A program made the translations under genes and the position numbers. The notes below the pieces were generated by a model. The model saw only the letters and a program-made list of their open reading frames with translations, made no database searches and was not told where the DNA came from. From assembly GCA_031961205.1 (NCBI GenBank), contig JAVRLS010000031.1:1-12537 (forward strand): 12,537 bases of DNA, given 5' to 3'. Shown in pieces: positions 7,207 through 12,537 of the stretch (positions within the stretch are counted from its first letter, which is position 1; the number at the start of each line of letters is the position of its first letter). Origin of the DNA: JAVRLS01 sp031961205 (GTDB taxonomy: Archaea; Thermoplasmatota; Thermoplasmata; Thermoplasmatales; Thermoplasmataceae).

Positions 7207-7235
7207 CATTAATATTCGAAAATGAAAATGCAGGA
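7207..7235 (+). repeat. Promoter-like repeat, copy 1 (shared with cysS upstream region)
   Basis: CATTAATAT (7207-7215) and TGAAAATGCAGGA (7223-7235), separated by TCGAAAA, recur at 12246-12273 directly before cysS with a one-base difference in spacer length. In the cysS copy the ATTAATAT part is where a TATA box should be, so this copy may also be a promoter, giving a start near 7233-7240. Confidence 0.6.
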
Positions 7236-7388
7236 TACCGGATTCACGTGGTATAGATTCTATTGTCGAAATGAAGGTGATCAGAATGAACGCCGGATCA
7301 ATGGATATCAATAGAATCCAGGATCATCGGGCGATAATAAGTCCTGTTCCATAGAAGAAGATTCAGGCTATATCGAGATAGCTTTTTT
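7236..7388 (+). ncRNA. Candidate structured RNA (stand-alone or leader of RNase Z gene)
   Basis: The gene-free interval 7100-7459 holds ordered inverted repeats downstream of a promoter-like sequence. Stem P1 is a perfect 10-bp pair, GATTCTATTG (7256-7265) with CAATAGAATC (7309-7318), enclosing TGATC (7279-7283) and GATCA (7297-7301). Immediately adjacent is P2, CAGGA (7319-7323) with TCCTG (7342-7346), enclosing ATC-GGGC-GAT. After a 20-base A/G-rich linker comes GCTAT-ATCGAG-ATAGC (7367-7382) followed by six T's. The order promoter, abutting stems, hairpin plus T-run is that of a small RNA or regulatory leader. No known RNA family was recognised. The only plus-strand frame is a 28-codon ORF from 7228 with no recognisable content. 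Confidence 0.4.
7367..7388 (+). terminator. Hairpin plus T6 upstream of RNase Z gene
   Basis: GCTAT (7367-7371) pairs with ATAGC (7378-7382) around a 6-base loop, and T's occupy 7383-7388. An alternative hairpin reuses its last bases: GCTTTT (7381-7386) with AAAAGC (7392-7397). The two cannot form together, a terminator/antiterminator-like arrangement, although the stems are short. Confidence 0.4.
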
Positions 7389-7398
7389 CATAAAAGCC

Positions 7399-7433
7399 AT
7401 CATTTTCAAGGCGATCTGATTTTGAAAAATGAT
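7399..7433 (+). promoter_or_regulatory. Hairpin close to the RNase Z start codon
   Basis: ATCATTTTCAA (7399-7409) pairs with TTGAAAAATGAT (7422-7433), 11 bp with one bulged A. A smaller perfect AGTAT-CGC-ATACT (7446-7458) ends two bases before the ATG at 7460. Together they suggest a structured 5' leader if transcription starts upstream. Confidence 0.35.
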
Positions 7434-7459
7434 ATGTAGTAAATAAGTATCGCATACTG

Positions 7460-8389
7460 ATGGCGTCCAATATAAAAATAACGTTCCTGGGCACCGGGGG
7501 ATCCTGGCCGACTCCCATGCGATCAATGCCCGCAGTTGCCCTCCAGATAGATGAAATATTCAATCTTCTTGACTGCGGAGAAGGGACGCAGAAGCAGATT
7601 ATGAAGAGCAAACTTTCCTTCATGGCCATAGATAATATATTCATAACACACTTCCATGGGGATCATTTTCTCGGCCTTCTCGGGCTTGTACAGAGCATGT
7701 CATTCAATAATAGGGAGAAACCGCTGCATATATATGGCCCCGGAGGAGCGATAAATATACTTAAAAATGCACTTAACGTTGGCTTTTTTACGCTCCGGTT
7801 TGATGTATTTGTCCATGAGCTGGAGGCGGATAAGAGATATGATTTCGGTAAATTCTATCTCCTGACGGCAAAGAATGATCATCCCGTTCCGGCACTTTCA
7901 TATCGTTTCGAAGAGAAGGATCTCGTGAAGATAGACGGCGAAAAGGCCAGGGCCATGGGTATACCATCCAGATTGCTTGAAAAATTGAGGAAAGAGGGCA
8001 GTATAAATTACGCAGGCAATACCGTTATGCTTGATCAGGTTTCGAAGGGCATCAAGAGGGGCAGATCGATAATTTATACAGGCGACACGCGCCCGATGGA
8101 AAAGATGAAGGATTTTGCAAGGAACGCTGATGTCCTCATACACGATACAACAACCGATTCAAGCTTCGAACCCGCCGTGAATGAATTCGGGCATTCATCG
8201 TCCAGGCAGGCCGCAGAGATAGCAAGGGACGCGAATGTGAAACGGCTCTACCTGTTCCACTACAGCCCCAGAATAGCCGATAAAAATGTTCTGCTGGAAG
8301 ATGCGAAGAAGGTTTTCCCGGACTCTTATTTAAGCTATGAAATGCTTGAATTTGAGGTCCCCTCCTCACATGAACTGTTTTCGATCTAG
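7460..8389 (+). CDS. rnz: Ribonuclease Z (tRNA 3' endonuclease)
   Basis: The 309-residue protein is the short (ELAC1/archaeal) form of RNase Z, usual length about 300-310. It is a metallo-beta-lactamase with H64-F-H66-G-D68-H69 in ITHFHGDHFLGL, H141 in KNDHPVPALSYRF, D209 in YTGDTRP and H267 in FHYSPR, giving the full two-zinc set, plus H245 in FGHSSS. The N-terminal FLGTGGSWPTP and LLDCGEGTQKQ blocks are standard. The tRNA-binding flexible arm lies about residues 152-190 (GIPSRLLEKLRKEG). It cuts precursor tRNAs 3' of the discriminator base. No TATA box stands 26 bases before the ATG, unlike several neighbours, so transcription may begin farther upstream and include the structured leader. 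No T-tract follows the gene. Confidence 0.95.
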   Translation: MASNIKITFLGTGGSWPTPMRSMPAVALQIDEIFNLLDCGEGTQKQIMKSKLSFMAIDNIFITHFHGDHFLGLLGLVQSMSFNNREKPLHIYGPGGAINILKNALNVGFFTLRFDVFVHELEADKRYDFGKFYLLTAKNDHPVPALSYRFEEKDLVKIDGEKARAMGIPSRLLEKLRKEGSINYAGNTVMLDQVSKGIKRGRSIIYTGDTRPMEKMKDFARNADVLIHDTTTDSSFEPAVNEFGHSSSRQAAEIARDANVKRLYLFHYSPRIADKNVLLEDAKKVFPDSYLSYEMLEFEVPSSHELFSI

Positions 8390-8727
8390 TACTTGCAATA
8401 AAAATGCCATCGAACCCACCGGCCGGATCACTTTTATCTGATATTTTAATAACATAAATGCCTGCAGGGAGCCGTATTAAGATCATCAAATGATTCGCAC
8501 CGGTTTATGATCAAACGGAATCGTAACTGCTAAAGAATTTTTGCCGTTACTGTAAAGTGATCCAGGAATGCTATCACATCCGGTCCATGCGTGGATGTGA
8601 TACCTTTATGGTCGTATTTTTCGTGCAGGTTTTTCGTTCTTATTCCGCATTTGATCTCATTAAAAAGATGAAAATATGGTACCCGGATATTAAAAAAGGC
8701 TAAATAACAAAAGACATTAACATAATC
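8390..8727 (+). other. 338-base gene-free interval with dyads and direct repeats
   Basis: No convincing coding frame exists on either strand. In order it holds: GATCAT/ATGATC (8481-8486, 8507-8512); an imperfect direct repeat CGTAACTGCTAAAG (8522-8535) and CGTTACTGTAAAG (8545-8557), 23 bases apart; a perfect 10-bp inverted repeat TATCACATCC (8572-8581) and GGATGTGATA (8593-8602) with an 11-base loop; then T-runs at 8617-8621 and 8630-8634. TAAATAA at 8701-8707 is a possible TATA box for the AOR gene. The dyads may be operators for that gene or parts of an RNA ending at the T-runs. Confidence 0.4.
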
Positions 8728-10590
8728 ATGAACGGAATGAATGGCAAAATACTGTGGGTTGATCTTTCAAATGAAAAAATGTGGGAAGAAAACATATCGG
8801 AGGATGTTTATAAAAAGTATCTCGGCGGGGTAGGCCTTGGATCGTACATACTTAACAGGGAAATAAAAAAGAATATAGATGCTCTCGGGCCCGACAATAT
8901 ACTTGGCATAGTTACCGGGATATTCAACAGCCACAATGCACCGCTGGGAGGCCGCCTTGAGGTTGTTGGAAAATCCCCTATGACCGGCGGATGGGGAGAT
9001 TCTAACTGCGGAGGAAAGTTCGGACCGGAGCTTAAAAATACAGGATTTGACGCTATATTCGTGAAGGGTATTTCAAAAAAACCCGTTTACCTGAAGATAA
9101 TAGACGGAAAGTACTCACTGGAAGATGCCTCAGAAATATGGGGCAGGGATGCCTATGAAACAGAGGATTATCTGAAGAAGATTGATCCGAAGGGGCAGGC
9201 TTTTGTCATAGGCGTACCCGGCGAGAAGATGATGTACGCAGCTGCCATAATGAATGAATACGGAAGGACATCCGGGCGATCCGGACTCGCTGCGGTGATG
9301 GGATCGAAGAAGCTGAAAGGCATATTTGCAAGGGGAACAAAACAGATACCCGTATACGACCAGAAGATGCTGATCGAGACGATAAGGAATATTCAGCTTC
9401 AGTTCAAGAACTCCATGAATCTGGTGAATCCCTGGCATATGTTCGGGACAACACAGATAACTGAAAGTTCACACCTCAACGGAGATACCCCCATAAAAAA
9501 CTGGGCAGGCGTCGGCATCGTGGATTTCGGTGAGGAAAATGCAAAAAAGATAAGCGGTGAGGAGATAAGGAAGGACGTGCAGAAGTCCTATGGCTGCGCC
9601 CAGTGCACACTGGCATGCGGCGGCCATGTGAAGAGGGATACAAGGTACGGTGAGGTTGAGGGACATCGCCTTGAATATGAGGGGACCGGGGCGTTCGGAG
9701 GCCTGAACCTTATATCCGATCTTGACTCAATGTCCATGTCATTTGAAATGTGCAACAGGTACGGTCTTGACATAATCACAACCGGATCGGTCATAGCCTT
9801 TGCGAATGAGTGCTATGAAAAGGGAATCCTGACCGAGAAGGATATAGGATTCAAGATAGGATTTGGCAACCCGGATGCGGAAGTAAAACTGACGGAACTT
9901 ATAGGAAAGGGTGAGGGAATAGGCAGAATCCTTGGAATGGGGCAGAAGTACGCTGCAAAGGTCATAGGGCACGGTGCTGAAGAGTGCGAGATGGATATCG
10001 GTGGCCAGGACCTCCCGATGCATGACCCGCGCCTCATGCCGAGCCTTGGAAACACATACATATCCGATCCTACACCTGGAAGGCATACTGCCGGTGGAAT
10101 AGGATTCAATGAGGGCTTCGGACTGGTGCTCCCCTTCAAGCATGAGAAATCTGGTATAGAGATACCGAGATACGAGTCCCATGGAAAGGCGGAACTGCAG
10201 ACTCTTGCCGTGGCAGGGCAGGAGATCATAAACTCAACCGGCATGTGCCTGTTTTCAACAAACATCTGGCCGAACAGCTATCCTTACAGCGAACTGATGA
10301 AGGCCATAATGGGATTTGACATGACAAATGATGATCTCGTTAATATCGGGAAGAGGATACAGATAATGAGGCATCTCTTCAATGCAAAGCAGGGCCTCAA
10401 CCAGTATTCGATAAAACCGCCGGGCCGGGTTATGGGTTACCCGCCCCAGAAGGAGGGCCCGAACGCTGGCATATCGGTGGATTATGAAACGCTGAGAAAT
10501 GAATACCTTGATTACCTTGGCCTGGACAGAAACGGTTCACCGAAGAAAAACGTAATGGAAGATCTCCAGATAGAACCTGATCTGGCATAA
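8728..10590 (+). CDS. Tungsten-containing aldehyde ferredoxin oxidoreductase (AOR) family protein
   Basis: The 620-residue protein is full length for the AOR family (about 605-625). The N-terminal domain starts GKILWVDLSNEK and includes YLGGVGLGSYIL and SPMTGGWGDSNCGGKFGPELK (pterin-binding region). The 4Fe-4S ligands are C290, C293 and C297 in GCAQCTLAC, with C507 in STGMCLF as the fourth. The GQDLPMHDPR block (426-435) and RYGLDIITTGSVIAF (344-358) match conserved cofactor sites. These cytoplasmic enzymes oxidise aldehydes to acids with ferredoxin as acceptor. After HDPR the protein reads SDPTPGRHTAGG, unlike the Pyrococcus AOR type as I recall it, so a different subfamily and substrate are likely. 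No ferredoxin or cofactor gene adjoins. A second ATG lies three codons in. Confidence 0.92.
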   Translation: MNGMNGKILWVDLSNEKMWEENISEDVYKKYLGGVGLGSYILNREIKKNIDALGPDNILGIVTGIFNSHNAPLGGRLEVVGKSPMTGGWGDSNCGGKFGPELKNTGFDAIFVKGISKKPVYLKIIDGKYSLEDASEIWGRDAYETEDYLKKIDPKGQAFVIGVPGEKMMYAAAIMNEYGRTSGRSGLAAVMGSKKLKGIFARGTKQIPVYDQKMLIETIRNIQLQFKNSMNLVNPWHMFGTTQITESSHLNGDTPIKNWAGVGIVDFGEENAKKISGEEIRKDVQKSYGCAQCTLACGGHVKRDTRYGEVEGHRLEYEGTGAFGGLNLISDLDSMSMSFEMCNRYGLDIITTGSVIAFANECYEKGILTEKDIGFKIGFGNPDAEVKLTELIGKGEGIGRILGMGQKYAAKVIGHGAEECEMDIGGQDLPMHDPRLMPSLGNTYISDPTPGRHTAGGIGFNEGFGLVLPFKHEKSGIEIPRYESHGKAELQTLAVAGQEIINSTGMCLFSTNIWPNSYPYSELMKAIMGFDMTNDDLVNIGKRIQIMRHLFNAKQGLNQYSIKPPGRVMGYPPQKEGPNAGISVDYETLRNEYLDYLGLDRNGSPKKNVMEDLQIEPDLA

Positions 10591-10617
10591 AAATACTGTA
10601 CGTATTTTTTTATTTTT
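10589..10617 (+). terminator. Terminator after AOR gene
   Basis: AAAAATAC (10589-10596, starting within the stop codon) pairs perfectly with GTATTTTT (10602-10609), and the T-run continues to 10617 with one A. Either the U-tract alone or the hairpin plus U-tract would end transcription. Confidence 0.65.
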
Positions 10618-10640
10618 ATCCTGATTCGCTGAAACTTTTC

Positions 10641-10665
10641 ATCACCAGAATTCGAATACGGTGAT
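10641..10665 (+). promoter_or_regulatory. Nested dyad upstream of membrane protein gene
   Basis: ATCACC (10641-10646) and GGTGAT (10660-10665) flank the palindrome ATTCGAAT (10650-10657). The two dyads are centred within half a base of each other. It lies between the AOR terminator and the next promoter and could be an operator. Confidence 0.3.
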
Positions 10666-10721
10666 ACCCGTGAAAAACGATATCTGTTCTTAGCCGGGAT
10701 ACCTTGCTTCCACGTGATAAG

Positions 10722-10730
10722 ATTAAATTT
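10722..10730 (+). promoter_or_regulatory. TATA-like box of membrane protein gene
   Basis: ATTAAATTT is centred about 25 bases before the GTG at 10750, the spacing of a leaderless transcript; this supports the GTG start over the internal ATG at 10813. Confidence 0.45.
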
Positions 10731-10749
10731 CACTTCATAATATCTACCG

Positions 10750-11403
10750 GTGACGAGTTTTAGAGGCACGGACTATTCCATCAGATCCGGATACAGGGAA
10801 ATTCTGTCCGATATGGCGCTTCTTTTTCCATTTTTACTGTCCTATATTGCCGCCTATTTCATGCTCCTTATTCTCTCAGCAATAGCTGCTTCTGAAACTG
10901 CATTACAGCCAGTTTATTTCCGTTTTGCCTATTCCCTTGCGATCGACATCGTAATTATGATGATTGAAGGGTTCGGAGTTCTGTGGCAGGCCCTGTCAAT
11001 AAAGATGAAGGGCAGGGGAAATTATTTCAGTATAGATGCTTCCTTCAAGGAAGCCAGGAACCTGTTTGAAAAATATATCATCGTGTTCATCTCAATCGGT
11101 TTTGTCTATTTTCTGCTTTCGCTTGTTCCATTCACAGAAAATGTCCTTGCAGGCATATGGGCCGCTTTCGCCTTCTTTTCACTTATGGCAGCGATCCTCG
11201 AAAACAAGGATTTTTTTTCAATGTTGAATCACAGCGTATATCTCCTGAAAGATATATACCGGAACGAAGAGATAACTGGCATATTCTTCGTACTGGCGAT
11301 ACTCCTGTCAGGTGTTCCGGTAATATCCACGATCGCACTCCTTGCCCTTGTATCATTCGGATCAGCCGTTCTCTACATAGCAATGCTGGCGCATGGACTT
11401 TAA
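10750..11403 (+). CDS. Integral membrane protein of unknown function
   Basis: I do not recognise the family. The 217-residue protein has a short polar N-terminus (1-20), hydrophobic stretches at about 22-48 and 55-82, a basic, polar loop (84-108: KMKGRGNYFSIDASFKEARNL), two more at about 109-126 and 132-150, a polar loop with EN-KDFF and YLLKDIYRNEE (151-175), and a C-terminal hydrophobic block (176-214) that may cross twice. So about five to six membrane segments; no signal peptide, no catalytic motif. The polar loops have an amphipathic look, as in some small archaeal DUF membrane proteins with gland-like repeats, but that is only an impression. The start is GTG by promoter spacing. Its TAA shares three bases with the stop of the convergent methyltransferase gene. 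Confidence 0.72.
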   Translation: MTSFRGTDYSIRSGYREILSDMALLFPFLLSYIAAYFMLLILSAIAASETALQPVYFRFAYSLAIDIVIMMIEGFGVLWQALSIKMKGRGNYFSIDASFKEARNLFEKYIIVFISIGFVYFLLSLVPFTENVLAGIWAAFAFFSLMAAILENKDFFSMLNHSVYLLKDIYRNEEITGIFFVLAILLSGVPVISTIALLALVSFGSAVLYIAMLAHGL

Positions 11404-12170
11404 TCAACATTTGTATAAAATGATATATACCTGAATTTTTTGCCATTGTCGTCATTCCTTCCGTTCAAATCGACATATTTCCTGGCAAAAGCCGGGTTTC
11501 CGAATATAGATTTCAGGTATTCATCGGCAGAATCAAGATTCATGACGTACTTTCCCGATATTTTCTTCATCAGGCCTTTCAGGTCCTCATAATCATCACG
11601 TTTAAAATTGTAATTATACCAGTTCTTTCCCGAATATGGTGGATCGAAATAAAAAAAAGATCTTTCTCCGTCATATTTCCTGACGATTTCCCTGAAATCC
11701 ATGTTTTCCAGTGTCCACGACCTTATATCGTTTACGCTCTCCTCAAGGCTTTTTATGCTTTTGATGAATCTACCGTAAGTGGATTTATCCATCTTTCCGT
11801 AAGTATCGCCGAGCCCTCCGAAGAGTGTGTTGAATTTCCAGAATGTCCTGACGGCATTATATATCCCTACTGAAGAACGGGAAATAGTAACCGTTCCTTT
11901 TCCAAAACCCATGAACGTTTCCTTCGTTTGTGATATTTTTCTGAGTTCCGCAGCAAATTCCGTGTAATTGTTCTTTATGGCTTCAAAAATGGAGTAAAGA
12001 TCCGGATCTATGTCGTTGTATATCTTCGATACGGATTCGATATTTAGAAGCACCGTTCCTGATCCACCGAACACATCAATGAAAGATTCCGATCCGGATT
12101 TCAGGTAAATTTCCCTGATGACCGGTAACGGTCTCGCCTTTGACCCGGGATATCTCATGATTCTCAGCAT
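11400..12170 (-). CDS. D12-class DNA adenine-N6 methyltransferase
   Basis: The 256-residue protein has the Dam/D12 class layout: N-terminal MRYPGSKARPL (motif X-like SAM contact), motif I FIDVFGGSGTVLLN (30-43) with D32, N52-D53 in IYNDID, and motif IV FYFDPPYSGKNWYNY with DPPY at 176-179. The region 85-160 between them would hold target recognition. It transfers a methyl group to adenine N6 in a short site; GATC is the commonest for the class but cannot be read here. No restriction endonuclease gene is next to it, so it appears orphan within the window. Start: ATG at 12170 fits the TATA box at 12194-12206; the ATG four codons in (12158) is the alternative. It is divergent from cysS and its end overlaps the membrane protein gene. 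Confidence 0.92.
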   Translation of the reverse strand: MLRIMRYPGSKARPLPVIREIYLKSGSESFIDVFGGSGTVLLNIESVSKIYNDIDPDLYSIFEAIKNNYTEFAAELRKISQTKETFMGFGKGTVTISRSSVGIYNAVRTFWKFNTLFGGLGDTYGKMDKSTYGRFIKSIKSLEESVNDIRSWTLENMDFREIVRKYDGERSFFYFDPPYSGKNWYNYNFKRDDYEDLKGLMKKISGKYVMNLDSADEYLKSIFGNPAFARKYVDLNGRNDDNGKKFRYISFYTNVD

Positions 12171-12193
12171 CTGACAGCACTGTATTTCATTCT

Positions 12194-12206
12194 CTTATAT
12201 TTAAAG
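12194..12206 (-). promoter_or_regulatory. TATA box of the methyltransferase gene
   Basis: CTTTAAATATAAG on the minus strand, centred about 30 bases before the ATG at 12170, predicts a transcript with a leader of only a few bases. Confidence 0.55.
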
Positions 12207-12245
12207 ATCAATTATAACCTGAATTTCTCTATGACAGACTCGCAA

Positions 12246-12273
12246 CATTAATATCAAAATTGAAAATGCAGGA
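12246..12273 (+). repeat. Promoter-like repeat, copy 2 (cysS promoter region)
   Basis: CATTAATAT (12246-12254), spacer CAAAAT, TGAAAATGCAGGA (12261-12273). The AT-rich part is centred about 26 bases before the cysS ATG, so it is probably the cysS TATA box. GCAGGA could act as a weak ribosome site if the mRNA has a leader. Nearly the same sequence is at 7207-7235. Confidence 0.55.
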
Positions 12274-12276
12274 ACA

Positions 12277-12537
12277 ATGATTATATACAATACCCTTACC
12301 AGGAGCAGTGAAGAATTTCATGAACTCAGGAAAGGGCGTATCAATTTATTTGTCTGCGGTCCAACCGTCCAGGATCATTTCCATATCGGGCACGCCCGGA
12401 CGTATATATTCTTTGACGCATTTGCCAGATATCTCAGGGCATGCGGATATTCAGTGTTTTACCTCCAGAATATTACTGATATAGACGATAAGATAATAAA
12501 CAGGGCAAAGGAGATGGGCATAAAGCCTGATGAGGTT
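12277..12537 (+). CDS. cysS: Cysteinyl-tRNA synthetase, N-terminal part, 3' end outside window
   Basis: The 87 visible residues are clearly class I CysRS. LFVCGPTVQDHFHIGHART carries C27, the first zinc ligand that selects cysteine, and the HIGH motif at 36-39. FFDAFARYLRACGYSVFYLQNITDIDDKIINRA follows the family's first conserved block. The enzyme charges tRNA-Cys with cysteine; full proteins are about 460-480 residues, so over 80 percent lies beyond the window. The ATG at 12277 fits the promoter spacing. Four codons (ATG CAG GAA CAA TGA) begin 11 bases upstream in another frame and end overlapping this ATG. The gene is divergent from the adenine methyltransferase gene. Confidence 0.95.
   Translation, partial: MIIYNTLTRSSEEFHELRKGRINLFVCGPTVQDHFHIGHARTYIFFDAFARYLRACGYSVFYLQNITDIDDKIINRAKEMGIKPDEV

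Noticed and set aside
7096..7311. 71-codon minus-strand frame upstream of the FAH gene
   Set aside because: Overlaps the FAH TATA box and start; composition unlike the real genes here.
7228..7314. 28-codon frame starting inside promoter-like repeat copy 1
   Set aside because: No recognisable motif; the dyads across the same bases explain the sequence better as structured RNA. Kept only as an alternative.
8458..8490. 10-codon frame from ATG 8458 behind an AT-rich box
   Set aside because: Too short and featureless to support as a gene.
9739..10265. Long minus-strand frames inside the AOR gene (147 and 150 codons)
   Set aside because: Fully antisense to conserved AOR motifs; typical complementary-strand artefacts.
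10813..11403. ATG at 10813 as the true start of the membrane protein
   Set aside because: The TATA-like box at 10722-10730 lies about 25 bases before the GTG at 10750, and the codons between them are open and polar as expected for a cytoplasmic N-terminus; the ATG remains possible.
1..12537. CRISPR array, tRNA or rRNA gene
   Set aside because: No regularly spaced direct repeats and no cloverleaf or rRNA-like sequence found by eye in the intergenic regions. A tRNA scan would settle the former.

Overview
The window looks like a stretch of chromosome from a Thermoplasmatales-type archaeon (the Thermoplasma, Ferroplasma, Picrophilus, Cuniculiplasma group). Grounds: an archaeal tRNA 2'-O-methylase Trm56, an archaeal TruA, an RNase Z, a tungsten aldehyde ferredoxin oxidoreductase and an ADP-forming acyl-CoA synthetase sit together; AGG and ATA codons are heavily used; and several genes have a TATA-like box about 24-28 bases before the start codon with no Shine-Dalgarno, as expected for leaderless archaeal mRNAs. 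The lineage is inferred, not proven.

Layout. 1-1136 (+): 3' part of an ADP-forming acyl-CoA synthetase, converging through T-rich DNA on a minus-strand esterase (1193-2146). 2438-4734 (+): tight operon of a winged-helix regulator, a Trm56 methylase fused to an HD domain, and TruA, joined by a 4-base overlap and by an abutting stop/start. 4858-6051 (+): MFS transporter. About 6071-6210 (-): stranded right end of an IS200/IS605-type TnpB element, including an omega-RNA-like structure and a decayed scrap of the tnpB 3' end, with no transposase or intact tnpB. 6272-7099 (-): fumarylacetoacetate-hydrolase-family enzyme. 7100-7459: long gene-free stretch with a series of inverted repeats and a hairpin followed by six T's, preceded by a sequence that recurs in front of cysS. 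7460-8389 (+): RNase Z. 8390-8727: second gene-free stretch with a perfect 10-bp dyad. 8728-10590 (+): aldehyde ferredoxin oxidoreductase with a terminator. 10750-11403 (+): unrecognised membrane protein whose stop overlaps that of a convergent D12-class adenine methyltransferase (11400-12170, -). 12277-end (+): 5' part of cysS, divergent from the methyltransferase.

How it fits together. tRNA maturation is the recurring theme: Trm56 (C56 methylation), TruA (pseudouridine 38-40), RNase Z (3' end processing) and CysRS (charging). The metabolic genes (acyl-CoA synthetase, AOR, FAH-family enzyme, esterase, MFS transporter) suit a heterotroph using ferredoxin-linked oxidation and substrate-level ATP formation, but nothing here ties them into one pathway.

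The two most promising non-coding signals are the tnpB-less omega-RNA-like locus and the structured interval upstream of RNase Z. Both are inferences from sequence pattern and need expression data and comparative searches.
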